Positions 19,131 to 28,785 are shown, numbered from the stretch's first letter. The stretch is 64,000 bases of DNA from Helicobacter cetorum (GCF_900198405.1 NZ_FZMR01000015.1:1-64000); one strand, 5' to 3'. The notes: generated by a model not told the origin, from the sequence alone. Numbers and translations: made by a program.

Positions 19131-20744
19131 GTGAGATTTTTAGTTGCAAACCTTTCTTTAAAACGCTATAAACCCCTTTCGCCCCTTAAGGCAACTCTTT
19201 TTTATAGCGTGGCTTTTTGCGTTCTCTATCATATCCCCTTATTCCATTATGCTTATACGCATTCAGAGCCAAATACCTTTAGTTCTTATCAAATTCTTTT
19301 AACGACAGCTATAGCGATTATATGCGCTAATGGCATGCTTTTTTTGGGTATCAGCCTTATTTCTAGGAAAGTTTTACGCTTTTTTGTCATTCTTTTTGCT
19401 CTATTAAATTCTATCGCTTTATATTTCATTAGCACTTATGGTGTTTTTTTAAATAAGAGCATGATGAGCAATGCTCTCAATACTAACACGCATGAAGTTT
19501 TAGACTTGCTTAGTTTTAAAATGCTTGTTTTTATCGTGTTTTTAGGCATCATTCCTAGTTACATTTTTTACAAGCTCCAATTAAAAAAATCTAAAAGAAA
19601 ACGCCAGATTTTAGCTCTCGTTGTTTTAACTCTTGTCTTTGCTATCAATGCGTTTATTAACGCCAAAACTTGGCTGTGGTTTGATAGGCATGCGAAGTTT
19701 GTAGGGGGTTTGAGCTTGCCTTTTTCTTATAGTATTAACGCCTTTAGGGCAGAGGCTTTGAAATTCTTTGCCCCTAAAGTCAAAGCATTGCCCCCTTTTT
19801 TTCCTACGAGTAAAAATACGCTTGTAGTGCTAGTTATAGGCGAAAGCGCTAGAAAACATAATTACGCCCTTTATGGGTATGAGCGCCCAACCACTCCCAA
19901 ATTAAACATAAGACTTTCAAACCAAGAAATCCATGCCCTAGAGGCGACTTCATGCACGACTTATACCACTGCAAGCCTAGAATGTATTTTGAATTCTTCC
20001 TTTGAAAAATCTCATTTTAGCACTTATGAAAATTTACCCACCTATTTAACTAAAGCTGGCATTAAGGTCTTTTGGTATAGCGCTAATGATGGCGAAAAGA
20101 ATGTCAAAGTTACACACTATCTCAAACGCTCTGAATTGATTAAAAAATGCCGCACTTGTAAAGAAATCGCTCCTTATGATGAGGCTTTGCTCTATAATGT
20201 GCCTAATCTCTTAAAAGAACACTCTAATGAAAATGTCTTGCTCATTTTACATCTTGCCGGCTCGCATGGGCCAAGATATGATAAAAAAGTGCCGTTAAAT
20301 TTTAGAGTGTTTAAGCCCTATTGCTCAAGCGTAGATTTAGCTAACTGCTCTAAAGAAAGCCTTATTAACGCTTATGATAACACCATTTTTTACAACGATT
20401 ATGTTCTAGATAAGCTCATTGGCATGCTTAAAAATGCCAAACAACCCGCCTTAATGCTCTATCTAAGCGACCATGGCGAAAGCTTAGGCGAAGGGGCGTA
20501 TTATTTGCATGGTGCTCCTAAAGCTATCGCTCCTAAAGAGCAATATGAAATCCCCTTTATTCTTTATGCCAATAAAATATTTAAAGAAAGGCGAGAATTA
20601 CTTGTCCCTAATGCACCATTAACTCAAAGCACTATTTTTCATAGTATCCTAGGAGCGTTTGGTGCTGATAAATCGCCTAATAGTGTCTATAAACCCCATT
20701 TAGATTTATTTAAAAACAGAGAAACCCATGAAAAACCTTTCTAA
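19131..20744 (+). CDS. eptA: Lipid A phosphoethanolamine transferase (HP0022-like)
   Basis: 537 aa from a GTG; a weak GTGAG lies upstream. About five N-terminal membrane helices (to about 180) anchor a periplasmic sulfatase-fold domain with VLVIGESARKHNYALYGY (metal-binding Glu and the region before the active Thr), SCTTYTTASLECIL (catalytic Thr), HLAGSHGPRY and LYLSDHGESLGEGAYYLHG (metal ligands). It adds phosphoethanolamine to the 1-position of lipid A after LpxE has removed the phosphate, which gives polymyxin resistance in H. pylori. It overlaps lpxE by 17 bp, so both steps are made together. Confidence 0.93.
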   Translation: MRFLVANLSLKRYKPLSPLKATLFYSVAFCVLYHIPLFHYAYTHSEPNTFSSYQILLTTAIAIICANGMLFLGISLISRKVLRFFVILFALLNSIALYFISTYGVFLNKSMMSNALNTNTHEVLDLLSFKMLVFIVFLGIIPSYIFYKLQLKKSKRKRQILALVVLTLVFAINAFINAKTWLWFDRHAKFVGGLSLPFSYSINAFRAEALKFFAPKVKALPPFFPTSKNTLVVLVIGESARKHNYALYGYERPTTPKLNIRLSNQEIHALEATSCTTYTTASLECILNSSFEKSHFSTYENLPTYLTKAGIKVFWYSANDGEKNVKVTHYLKRSELIKKCRTCKEIAPYDEALLYNVPNLLKEHSNENVLLILHLAGSHGPRYDKKVPLNFRVFKPYCSSVDLANCSKESLINAYDNTIFYNDYVLDKLIGMLKNAKQPALMLYLSDHGESLGEGAYYLHGAPKAIAPKEQYEIPFILYANKIFKERRELLVPNAPLTQSTIFHSILGAFGADKSPNSVYKPHLDLFKNRETHEKPF

Positions 20745-21318
20745 TTATCAAAAATTCAAACGCCTTTATCTAAAAAGTTTGCCTAAATCCTTGTCTAAAA
20801 CGATTATTGGATTAAATGTTATACTCATGCTTTTTGGAATTTTATTCCCCTTTCCTAAAGTTCCTAAACACACTAGCGTGCCTTTGGCATTCAATCTAAC
20901 CGAGCATTACGCACGCTTTATTCCTACAATTCTTTCAGTGGGCGTCCCTTTACTCAAGCGTGATGTGGTTGGAATAGTGCAAGTGGCTAATGCCTCTATG
21001 GCTACAACCATTCTCACACACACCATAAAAAGAACGCTCAATAATGTAACCTTACACAACCAACGCTTGGGCGAACGCCCCTATGGGGGTAACCATAACA
21101 TGCCAAGCGGACATTCCTCTATGATAGGTCTAGCCGTAGCTTTTTTAATGCGGCGCTATTCTTGCAAGAATTATTTGTGGCTCTTACCCCTAGTCCCTTT
21201 AACCATGCTCGCTCGCATTTATTTGGATATGCACACGATTGGAGCGGTGCTTGCTGGGCTTGGTGTGGGAATATTGTGCGCGAATTTATGCACGACCAAA
21301 TACCCTAAACAGCCTTAA
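20728..21318 (+). CDS. lpxE: Lipid A 1-phosphatase (HP0021-like)
   Basis: 196 aa membrane PAP2-family phosphatase that removes the 1-phosphate of lipid A on the periplasmic side. Motifs: ERPYGG, then NMPSGHSS, then ARIYLDMHTIGA. In the third motif (usual R-x5-H-x3-D) the last residue is Ala, not Asp. I cannot say whether all Helicobacter LpxE share this. Its gene starts inside the end of eptA and its stop overlaps the convergent nspC gene by four bases. Confidence 0.9.
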   Translation: MKNLSNYQKFKRLYLKSLPKSLSKTIIGLNVILMLFGILFPFPKVPKHTSVPLAFNLTEHYARFIPTILSVGVPLLKRDVVGIVQVANASMATTILTHTIKRTLNNVTLHNQRLGERPYGGNHNMPSGHSSMIGLAVAFLMRRYSCKNYLWLLPLVPLTMLARIYLDMHTIGAVLAGLGVGILCANLCTTKYPKQP

Positions 21319-22526
21319 TTGCGGTTTTTATAATCTTCGTAAGAAAAGCTTTTAAGAATTTTAAAGCCTTGTTTGTCTAGTTTAGCCAAACTTGGAAGAG
21401 GCACGCCATTAAAAGTATTGTTTTTAACAATCGTATAATGGAGCATATCTTTAAACAAGATTTTATCGCCCCTTTTTAAAGGCGTATCAAAGCTAAAGCC
21501 ACCCATAAAATCCCCTGCTAAGCAAGTAGGACCGCCTAATACATAAGAAAACGCCCCCTTATTTTCGCCCTTTTCATTTTCTATCACTTCTTCATTATTT
21601 TCTACAGAAATTTTAAGGATATTAGGGCGATAAGGCATTTCTAAGCAATCAGGCATATGAGCACTAAAAGAAGTGTCTAAAATCGCGATTTCTTGGTCGT
21701 TTTTGATAATGTCTATCACGCTTGCAAGTAAAAATCCGCATTGCCACCCTATAGCCTCGCCGGGTTCTAAAATCACTTCTATGTTGTTATAGCGGGCTTT
21801 AAAATCCTTAATCGTTTGAATGAGTAATTGAATATCATAATCGTTTCTAGTGATATGATGTCCTCCACCAAAATTCACCCACTCCATTTGCTCTAAATAA
21901 GGTTTGAAATGCTTTTCTACATGCTCTAAAGTTCTGCATAGGGCATCAGCATTTTGCTCACAATGCGTATGAAAGTGCAAACCATTAACACCCTCTAAAC
22001 CATGCTCTCTAACCCCTTTTTCAAATTCGCTAGGCACAATGCCTAAACGGCTTATTTTTGAGCATGGGTTATAAATGGCTGGGGTTACTTCACTATAAAG
22101 AGGATTTATTCGTAAGCCTATTTTAATGGGGCTTAGTCCTAGATTTTCTAATTGCTGATTTTTTTCTAAAATTTTCTCTCTAAATGCCACATATTGATAG
22201 AAAGAATTAAAAACAATGCTTGTGGCTATAGGCAAAATTTGCTCTAAATCTTCTTCTTTAAAAGCTGGACTATAAACGCAAATTTCCTTATCGCTCTCTC
22301 GCCCTCCAAATTCTTCAAAAGCGAGCTTAGCCTCATAAAGCCCGCTCGCACAGCACCCACTCAATTTTTCACGCAAAACATCAAACTCACGCCAAAAAGC
22401 ATACCCTTTTAAAGCGAGTAAAATCTTTGCCCTACTTTGTTGTTGCACGAATCTTAAAGTCCTAGCGTTTTCTTCTAAACGCTCGCTCTCTAGCACATAA
22501 CAAGGGGTAGGAATAGAACCATACAT
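21315..22526 (-). CDS. nspC: Carboxynorspermidine decarboxylase (HP0020-like)
   Basis: 403 aa fold-III PLP enzyme of the alternative spermidine/norspermidine route. The PLP lysine is in LLALKGYAFW (K40). Other marks are LHFHTHCEQ, WVNFGGGHHITR and VILEPGEAIGW, and the substrate-binding VLGGPTCLAGDF near the C-terminus holds the active Cys. Start ATG at 22526. It follows cheV1 with only 12 bp between, so the two probably share a transcript. Confidence 0.93.
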   Translation of the reverse strand: MYGSIPTPCYVLESERLEENARTLRFVQQQSRAKILLALKGYAFWREFDVLREKLSGCCASGLYEAKLAFEEFGGRESDKEICVYSPAFKEEDLEQILPIATSIVFNSFYQYVAFREKILEKNQQLENLGLSPIKIGLRINPLYSEVTPAIYNPCSKISRLGIVPSEFEKGVREHGLEGVNGLHFHTHCEQNADALCRTLEHVEKHFKPYLEQMEWVNFGGGHHITRNDYDIQLLIQTIKDFKARYNNIEVILEPGEAIGWQCGFLLASVIDIIKNDQEIAILDTSFSAHMPDCLEMPYRPNILKISVENNEEVIENEKGENKGAFSYVLGGPTCLAGDFMGGFSFDTPLKRGDKILFKDMLHYTIVKNNTFNGVPLPSLAKLDKQGFKILKSFSYEDYKNRN

Positions 22527-22538
22527 TAATAAAAACCT

Positions 22539-23501
22539 TTAAGAAACCATAAATTGTTTCACAACTCTTTCAATGTCTTTGGGGTTAGACTTAGAAATAA
22601 AATCATCAGCCCTTAAACTTCTAGCCATATCTTCATTAGAACTTCCACTCATAGAAGAGTTTACTACAATAGGAATTTTTGAAGTTAAAGAATTAGCCTT
22701 AACCTGTTTAATCACTTCAAAACCGCTTGCCTCTGGCATTTCTAAATCGGTGATGATTAGCCCAATACTGCTAATATCAGTCTCTGGATTGAATAAATAA
22801 TCTAGCAATTTCTTACCATTAATAAAATCTACATGCTTAACTTCAAGTTTGTCTAAAATCATTTGCATAGTCTTTAAAACGCTTGGAGAATCATCAGCAA
22901 GTAAAATACATTTATCCGAATGCACCCTAGATAATTTTTCTAAATCATCATGCTTTTCATCTTCAATCCAAGGAAACACATCTACAAGCATTTTTTCAAT
23001 ATCCACCACTTGCACCAAACGCCCATCAAAATAGCGTGTGCGACTCACTAGCTTATTATTGCCTGTAGAGCCACCCACTCCGGCACTTTGCTCCATTTCA
23101 GTCCATTTTTTGTTGAGTATTCTATCAGCCTCATAGATTCTTACCCCTATAGTCCAGCGAGAAAACTCACAAATCATAATAATATCGTCTTCGCCCTCTT
23201 CTTTTTCTATTTTATAAGGGCGTAAATCTTTCGTTTTATTCTTGCTATCATAATAGAACCACTTTTTCATATCAATTAAAGGAATGGTTAGCTCTCTAAT
23301 AATAATCAAGCCCTCAACAAGCGAACTACTATCATGGCTAATAATAGTAAGCCCCCCATGGTATTTTACTACTTCACGGATTTTAAACACATTCACCGCA
23401 TATAAATCTTTATTTTTACCTAGCCTAAAACACAACAACTGCAACTCATTGTTTTTATGCAAACTTGTAACTTGGTCAATGCCTGCTAAGCTATTAGACA
23501 T
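22539..23501 (-). CDS. cheV1: Chemotaxis coupling protein CheV1 (CheW-receiver)
   Basis: 320 aa. An N-terminal CheW-like domain (about 15-175) couples chemoreceptors to CheA. A C-terminal receiver domain (about 195-318) shows the acidic pair in CILLADDSPS, the phospho-acceptor Asp in LIITDLEMPEASGF and the Lys in DFISKSNP. H. pylori has three CheV proteins; the place next to nspC matches HP0019. It is divergent from thiE. Confidence 0.92.
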   Translation of the reverse strand: MSNSLAGIDQVTSLHKNNELQLLCFRLGKNKDLYAVNVFKIREVVKYHGGLTIISHDSSSLVEGLIIIRELTIPLIDMKKWFYYDSKNKTKDLRPYKIEKEEGEDDIIMICEFSRWTIGVRIYEADRILNKKWTEMEQSAGVGGSTGNNKLVSRTRYFDGRLVQVVDIEKMLVDVFPWIEDEKHDDLEKLSRVHSDKCILLADDSPSVLKTMQMILDKLEVKHVDFINGKKLLDYLFNPETDISSIGLIITDLEMPEASGFEVIKQVKANSLTSKIPIVVNSSMSGSSNEDMARSLRADDFISKSNPKDIERVVKQFMVS

Positions 23502-23586
23502 ATTTGCCCCTTACTCTAGTAGGTTTTTAGCCGACATTATAGCGTTTTTAGGCTAAAATAAGCGACACTCTAACACAAGGCTTACT

Positions 23587-24234
23587 ATGGACTTTCAAGG
23601 TCTTTATGCAATTAGCGATGAAACTCTAACCCCCTATGACATCTTAAAAGAACAATTAAAAAGCGCTATTGAAGGGGGGATTAAAATTTTTCAACTAAGA
23701 GATAAGCATAGCAGTGATGCGAAATTATTACCCATTGTGCAAGAATTGAATGCCTTATGCAAGCAACACCATATCGCCTTTTTTTTGAATGACCGCTTAG
23801 AACTTGCTATAAAAGCTCAAGTTTTTGGGGTGCATTTAGGAAAAGATGATGCCCAAATCACAGAGGCAAAAAAACATTTTAAAGGCAAGATTGGCATTTC
23901 ATGCTATGACTCTTTAGAAAGAGCTAAAAAAGCACAAGATTTAGGGGCTAGTTATGTGGCTTTTGGCGCTTGCTTTAATTCGCCTAGCAAACCTTCAGCC
24001 CCAACTATCAACTTAGAGCTTTTAAAAAATGCTAGAGAATCTTTAAAAATCCCTATCTGTGCTATTGGAGGCATTACACTACCCCTTTTAAAAACACATC
24101 ATTCTTTAAAATACGCTCATATGTTAGCGTTCATCTCTGATTTATGGGGTTTAAAAGGCTTAAGAACTTTAGATGAGATTACAAGCCATGCTAAAAAATT
24201 AAACCAAGCTTTCAATAATATAACACGCTTTTAG
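23587..24234 (+). CDS. thiE: Thiamine-phosphate synthase
   Basis: 215 aa TIM-barrel enzyme that joins HMP-pyrophosphate and thiazole phosphate to thiamine monophosphate. Seen: GIKIFQLRDKHSS, FFLNDRLELA, GVHLGKDD, YVAFGACFNSPSKPSA and CAIGGIT. It ends three bases before the convergent lipoprotein gene. In H. pylori thiE (HP0843) lies with thiM/thiD elsewhere, so here it stands alone between the HP0018 and HP0019 equivalents. No TPP riboswitch is seen before it. Confidence 0.9.
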   Translation: MDFQGLYAISDETLTPYDILKEQLKSAIEGGIKIFQLRDKHSSDAKLLPIVQELNALCKQHHIAFFLNDRLELAIKAQVFGVHLGKDDAQITEAKKHFKGKIGISCYDSLERAKKAQDLGASYVAFGACFNSPSKPSAPTINLELLKNARESLKIPICAIGGITLPLLKTHHSLKYAHMLAFISDLWGLKGLRTLDEITSHAKKLNQAFNNITRF

Positions 24235-24236
24235 AG

Positions 24237-25646
24237 CTATTTTAAATGTTTTAGAATAAAGCCATTTTTAAAACTACGAACATATAAAATATTATTACGA
24301 TTAGAACAAAACGCTTGAGGCGTGATGACAAATTCAGAGGGCAATGCTTTGGCATTAAGGACTTCTGGGGCTTTAAGAGATTTATCGCAAGGTTGCAAGC
24401 TAAAAGAAAGCGCATTAATATGACCTGCTTGAATATTATAACGCTCAAAGGCTTTATTGTTTAAGCGGATTGCATAAAATTTATGCGCAAAAATACTTGT
24501 ATTTCTTGTGTCTGCAAAGGTGCTTGCTGCCGCATATAAGGAAGTTACTAACCCTCCCACAAACCCTAAATAATGGTTGGCTACTGCCTCCATACCTACC
24601 TTAAAAGACGCTGAAAGAATAGCTCTTGTGATAATGTAGGGGAGTTGCTTTCTAAATTCACTTGCTACAACCGCATCCATTAAAGACAAAGTTTCAAAAG
24701 ACTTTTCACCGGCTTTATCTTGAATAGTAAAGCTTTGATAAAAAGTCTCGCCCTCTTCTAGTTTAGGCACAGCTAGACTTGCATCATACACCGCATCAAG
24801 CATGGGAATAGGCACATTGATTTTAAATTCGCTTTTTTGAGGTTGCTTACCATCTTCAATGATAATCCAAGTAAAATGGCTTTTAGTGGGGTGCTGAAAA
24901 AAGAGCAAATCTCTAGCAATCATAGGGCTTTGATTGATTCCATAGGCCTCTTTGAGATAGTCTATCCCCTTAGCTCTATCCCCCTCTAACGCATAAAATA
25001 AGCCCGAAAGATATGAAACAATAGGATTAAGCAAGCCTTGATAAGCTTGATATTTATCTAAATTAGAATAAGTAGCGTTTAAAATTTCGCCCACTTCTTC
25101 TCTAGAGCGTTCCATATTAATGCGGTGTTGCTTGCTTGAATCAATCTCTTTGATAGCTTTTTGCACTTCCTTATAATAAAATTCTTTAGCCCTTCGTTGG
25201 CGTTCATTCGCCCGATTAAACTCCACTCTCGCATTAGGACTATCCCCTAAAAGCATGTAATCTATCGCTTTATAATAATTGATTAAAACGCTTTCATAGA
25301 TATTTCCTACATAAGCACGCACATTATCATTAACGATTGTTGCACCCACATAACCAGCAGATTTTATAAAAGCGTTTTGTGTAGTATCAAAGCGTTTTTC
25401 AGCCGCATCTAGCATGGTTAAAGAACCTTTATAATCCCCCGCATATAAAGCGCTCAAGCCATTTTGCATATCCCATAAAAGAGCGTTCTTTTTTTGCTTG
25501 GTGAATTGCTTAGACCATTCATAAGCTTTTTTAGGGCTTTCTTCATAATAAATGGTATTAAAATGAGCTAAATCCATACGATAGCCTATGCAACCTGATA
25601 ACAATGCTCCTATAAAAATCCAAAATAGCAATACTAAGCGTCTCAA
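24237..25646 (-). CDS. Predicted lipoprotein (HP0018-like)
   Basis: 469 aa. Signal peptide MRRLVLLFWIFIGALLSGC with lipobox LSGC, lipidated Cys at 19. The body is helical and looks TPR-like (WDMQNGLSALYAGDYKGSL, INYYKAIDYMLLGDSPNARV), with a weakly hydrophobic stretch near 365-385 (FVGGLVTSLYAAAS). Function unknown. Similar proteins in other bacteria are annotated as COG3014-type lipoproteins. Same place as HP0018 beside the comB genes. Confidence 0.8.
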   Translation of the reverse strand: MRRLVLLFWIFIGALLSGCIGYRMDLAHFNTIYYEESPKKAYEWSKQFTKQKKNALLWDMQNGLSALYAGDYKGSLTMLDAAEKRFDTTQNAFIKSAGYVGATIVNDNVRAYVGNIYESVLINYYKAIDYMLLGDSPNARVEFNRANERQRRAKEFYYKEVQKAIKEIDSSKQHRINMERSREEVGEILNATYSNLDKYQAYQGLLNPIVSYLSGLFYALEGDRAKGIDYLKEAYGINQSPMIARDLLFFQHPTKSHFTWIIIEDGKQPQKSEFKINVPIPMLDAVYDASLAVPKLEEGETFYQSFTIQDKAGEKSFETLSLMDAVVASEFRKQLPYIITRAILSASFKVGMEAVANHYLGFVGGLVTSLYAAASTFADTRNTSIFAHKFYAIRLNNKAFERYNIQAGHINALSFSLQPCDKSLKAPEVLNAKALPSEFVITPQAFCSNRNNILYVRSFKNGFILKHLK

Positions 25647-25730
25647 TGATTTCCTTTATAATTTAGAAAAGGTAGTCCGTATACATTTTCAGCAACTATC
25701 ATAACATTTTTATGAAAACATAAGCTTTTT

Positions 25731-25843
25731 ATGGCTAGAATACTACCCAAGCTCTTATTTAGACCTATGCAATAGGATTTTAGGGTAACGCTTCAGGGTA
25801 GGAATACAGCAGAGTCCCCTAATTTTTTATGTGCCTTAGCCAT
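25731..25843 (+). ncRNA. ffs: 4.5S signal recognition particle RNA
   Basis: The core reads TCAGG-GTA-GGAA-TAC-AGCAG (about 25793-25812). This is the SRP helix-8 pattern: a GGAA tetraloop closed by a three-pair stem, with CAGG on the 5' side and AGCAG on the 3' side, the Ffh-binding loop. TTAGGG pairs with CCCTAA outside it, and ATGGCTA (25731-25737) pairs with TAGCCAT (25837-25843), giving a rod of about 113 nt, a normal size. The ends are my estimate. With Ffh it targets membrane proteins. It lies between the lipoprotein and comB4 genes, on the opposite strand. Confidence 0.8.
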
Positions 25844-25868
25844 CTGAATGGGGGCGTTTGAAACCCTA

Positions 25869-28238
25869 CTAACTCTTTAAAAGTTTTTCACGCCACTCTT
25901 TAGGATAATCTTTTTCTAAAGCTTTCATTTTATTGACATGGCTAGAATCAGAATTAAAAATTTTTAGATAATGCCCCAAACTCTCTAAACTCACATCAAT
26001 CATATTAGAACTCCCATCGCCTAAATTTTTGACTAAAACCTGTCTTGAATGTAAAGGCGTGTTTTCTAAAAAAGAAATTTCCATTTCGCTTATTGGCACA
26101 TTAAAATTTTGCTTTAACTCCCTAGCGTTTTTTTGTGGGTATAAAATAAGCGTTCCCATATTGCTTAAAAAACTATGGGCGTTTTTTACCCCACTTAGCT
26201 GATAAATATCTTGCAAAGCTAACACCACCACGCCATTGGCCTTTCGTGCTTGCGTGATTAGAGCGTTAATCTTAGTATTAAGCAAATCATTTTCTACATA
26301 GGACTTAAACTCGTCTAAAAAAACTAAAAACCCACTATCATTTTTCCTAGATTCTTCTAAGATTTTATAAAACAGGTAGTAGGCTAAAAGCCCCAAGTCT
26401 TTGGGGTTTTGAGTGATAGCGTCTAAATTGATAACATTTAAAAAGGCGTTTGTATTTAATGTATCATTAAGAGCATTAAAAAGGGGGTTACTCAAATACG
26501 GCTCTAAACTCAAATTCAATTGATTAGATGAAGTTCTTTTAAGGGTTTCTTTAAAATCCTTTAAATCAAAGGCTTTAGGATACAAGGTTTCATAAAGACT
26601 CATAATGGCATTAGAAATCGCATTCACATCTTCTATTAATTCTTTATTGCGTGAAGTGGGGTCTTTTATGTTTAACATCGCTTGATAAAAGGATTGTAAA
26701 AATTGCATGTTCTGTGCGTTTGGCTCTAATGAAAAAGGGTTAATGCTAAAACTAAGCCCATCATGATAATGACCCTTAAAAAATTTTGTGAAAGAATATA
26801 AGCCTTGCATTCTGTCAAAGGCTAAAAGACGCATGTTTTTATATTTCAAAGTACTCATCATTAAAAAGCTTATTAAGGTGCTTTTACCACTTCCTGTTGC
26901 CCCTATGATTAAGGTATGTCCATTCACTCTAGCGACTTCTTTAGCTTTGTTATGACTCACTTCTTGGTTGTGAAAATTAAACAAAAAAGGGGAATTATCC
27001 AAATTTTTAAACACGCTCAAAGGACTATTCCCCCATGAATTTGCCCTAAAGCCTGAATTTTGCTTTTCAAATACCATTAAACATGCTAAAGCTTTAGAAG
27101 TTAAAAAACGCAAGCGGTGGTTTAAATGAATGCGTTCAGGAAAAAAGGAAAAATACCCCCCTTTCAAACCAAAAGTTTCTATAACGCCCACTAAGTTTTC
27201 CTTAGATAAAAGCCCTAAAACTAAGCTTGTTTGAGTGTCTAAGCTCTCTAAACTAGGGGCTTTTATCAAAATGTTTAAGACGAATTTTTGCATTGATAAG
27301 CGTTTGGTTTTGACTAATTCTTGGTATTCTAGCAACTCATTTTTAACTAGATTAGACATGCTAAATTTAGTGCGTTCTTTTAAAAAACTAAGCGTTTTAT
27401 TCACGCTCATAGGCTCTATGGAAAAGATAATATCCAAATGAGCTTTTTGGTATAAAAGCGTGGCAATGGCTATAGAAGTAATGCGTTCGCTCTCATAGGC
27501 TTTAATACCGATTAAGCGGTTATAAAGCTTTTGATTAAAACGCTCTTGAATGAAATAATCTTTTTCAAAAGTTACCGAACTAGCGATATAGCTATCACTC
27601 AAATACCCCCCTACTAAGGGCTTTAGGGGTAATTCAAACCCATTGATATACTCAGCATAGAAATTCAAAACTTCTTTAGAGTTTAAGAGTTTGGGGCGAT
27701 AATTTTTGAGCTGAATTTCTAGGCTTTTTAAAGTTTCTTGTAAAAAATGTGATTTATAAGAGAGAATATCCTTAAAATTTTCTTTATTAGCACGCATAAG
27801 AGTTTGTTTCTTATGCTCTAAAACGCCCCATAAAGAATGCGTGCTTTCTAAGACTAAAAAATATTGATTTTCATACACTTCCTTATTTTCAAATTTATCC
27901 AAAATAGCTTGCACGAATTTAGATTTTGCTTGAGTGTTCTGTCTGTAATCCATCTTACGCCTTTTGGCTACAATTCGCACCACGACTTTTTCTAAAGAGT
28001 CTAACGCCATTTGGCGTTCAGTGAATAAATCATGCAATTGTTCTGTGCTTAAATGCGAATAGCTAATGCCTTCTAAACTAAGAATGCCGACTAGATTTTC
28101 ATTTTTGGTGAGTAAAAAATTTTCATCATACAAGCCTAGAATATTGTTTTCTTCACTCATTGAATAGCTTTTAGGCAAAACCCCTAAAAGATAGTTTGAA
28201 ACCTTTTGCTTGATAGTGCTTACAAGCTTTTCTAACAT
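25869..28238 (-). CDS. comB4: ComB4, VirB4-type ATPase of the DNA uptake system
   Basis: 789 aa from MLEKLVSTIKQK. This ATG has AGGG seven bases upstream, while the ATG 18 bases earlier lies inside comB3 and has no RBS. Walker A is LIIGATGSGKST (about 435-446), Walker B is FLVFLDEFK, and QARKANGVVVLALQD follows. ComB4 powers uptake of DNA through the ComB type IV secretion apparatus at the inner membrane. It is the last gene of comB2-comB3-comB4, with the HP0015-0017 order kept. Confidence 0.95.
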   Translation of the reverse strand: MLEKLVSTIKQKVSNYLLGVLPKSYSMSEENNILGLYDENFLLTKNENLVGILSLEGISYSHLSTEQLHDLFTERQMALDSLEKVVVRIVAKRRKMDYRQNTQAKSKFVQAILDKFENKEVYENQYFLVLESTHSLWGVLEHKKQTLMRANKENFKDILSYKSHFLQETLKSLEIQLKNYRPKLLNSKEVLNFYAEYINGFELPLKPLVGGYLSDSYIASSVTFEKDYFIQERFNQKLYNRLIGIKAYESERITSIAIATLLYQKAHLDIIFSIEPMSVNKTLSFLKERTKFSMSNLVKNELLEYQELVKTKRLSMQKFVLNILIKAPSLESLDTQTSLVLGLLSKENLVGVIETFGLKGGYFSFFPERIHLNHRLRFLTSKALACLMVFEKQNSGFRANSWGNSPLSVFKNLDNSPFLFNFHNQEVSHNKAKEVARVNGHTLIIGATGSGKSTLISFLMMSTLKYKNMRLLAFDRMQGLYSFTKFFKGHYHDGLSFSINPFSLEPNAQNMQFLQSFYQAMLNIKDPTSRNKELIEDVNAISNAIMSLYETLYPKAFDLKDFKETLKRTSSNQLNLSLEPYLSNPLFNALNDTLNTNAFLNVINLDAITQNPKDLGLLAYYLFYKILEESRKNDSGFLVFLDEFKSYVENDLLNTKINALITQARKANGVVVLALQDIYQLSGVKNAHSFLSNMGTLILYPQKNARELKQNFNVPISEMEISFLENTPLHSRQVLVKNLGDGSSNMIDVSLESLGHYLKIFNSDSSHVNKMKALEKDYPKEWREKLLKS

Positions 28239-28240
28239 CT

Positions 28241-28504
28241 TTATGCCCTGTAGCATTTAGTTTTAGTCTTAATCTTACTCCTAGCAATGATGATGTCTGA
28301 AATATCTTCATCAAAAAATTCTAGCACGCTAAAAAGGACTAAAAACCCTAAATACAACAAAAAGGCACTCAACAAATCAATCCAAGGGAGCAAGATGAAA
28401 GGCACAAAAATAGAAATGAGATAAGACTTTGCATTCAGCCACAAAAATTTTTCTTTAACAGAAATTTCACGCAAGTTTCTCACGCTCACTGATGCAAAAA
28501 CCAT
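28241..28504 (-). CDS. comB3: ComB3, VirB3-like DNA uptake protein
   Basis: 87 aa inner-membrane protein with one hydrophobic hairpin (about 30-65, FVPFILLPWIDLLSAFLLYL). Size and place fit VirB3/ComB3. Its ATG overlaps the comB2 stop by one base, and it ends two bases before comB4. Translation is coupled through all three genes. Confidence 0.9.
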   Translation of the reverse strand: MVFASVSVRNLREISVKEKFLWLNAKSYLISIFVPFILLPWIDLLSAFLLYLGFLVLFSVLEFFDEDISDIIIARSKIKTKTKCYRA

Positions 28505-28785
28505 TAAAATATCCCCATAAACCAGCTTGCTAAACTAGGGGCTTTAAAAAACAAGAAAATTCCAAACACCACACCAAGTATGGTGAATAAAATCTCTTTC
28601 CACCTGTCTAAATTTCTCCACACATAAATGGCAATTCCTATAAAAATCACCATTAAAATTCCCTTAGCTATAGGGCTTTTAAGCTGGGATTCTAGGGCGT
28701 TGAAAAACCCTTCTAAACCTTCGGCAAACAGGTTTGAAAAACACATTACCACTAAAACCACTATTTTAAAAAACCAAGCACGCAC
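28504..28785 (-). CDS. comB2: ComB2, VirB2-like pilin of the DNA uptake system
   Basis: 93 aa. Signal peptide MRAWFFKIVVLVVMCFSNLFA, then a short periplasmic part and two membrane segments (KGILMVIFIGIAIYVW and ILFTILGVVFGIFLFF), as in VirB2 pilins. First gene of the comB operon. A hairpin at 28881-28896 lies upstream, between it and the next leftward gene. Confidence 0.9.
   Translation of the reverse strand: MRAWFFKIVVLVVMCFSNLFAEGLEGFFNALESQLKSPIAKGILMVIFIGIAIYVWRNLDRWKEILFTILGVVFGIFLFFKAPSLASWFMGIF

Noticed and set aside
23502-23586. TPP riboswitch before thiE
   Set aside because: Only 85 bp separate cheV1 and thiE and no thi-box motif is seen.
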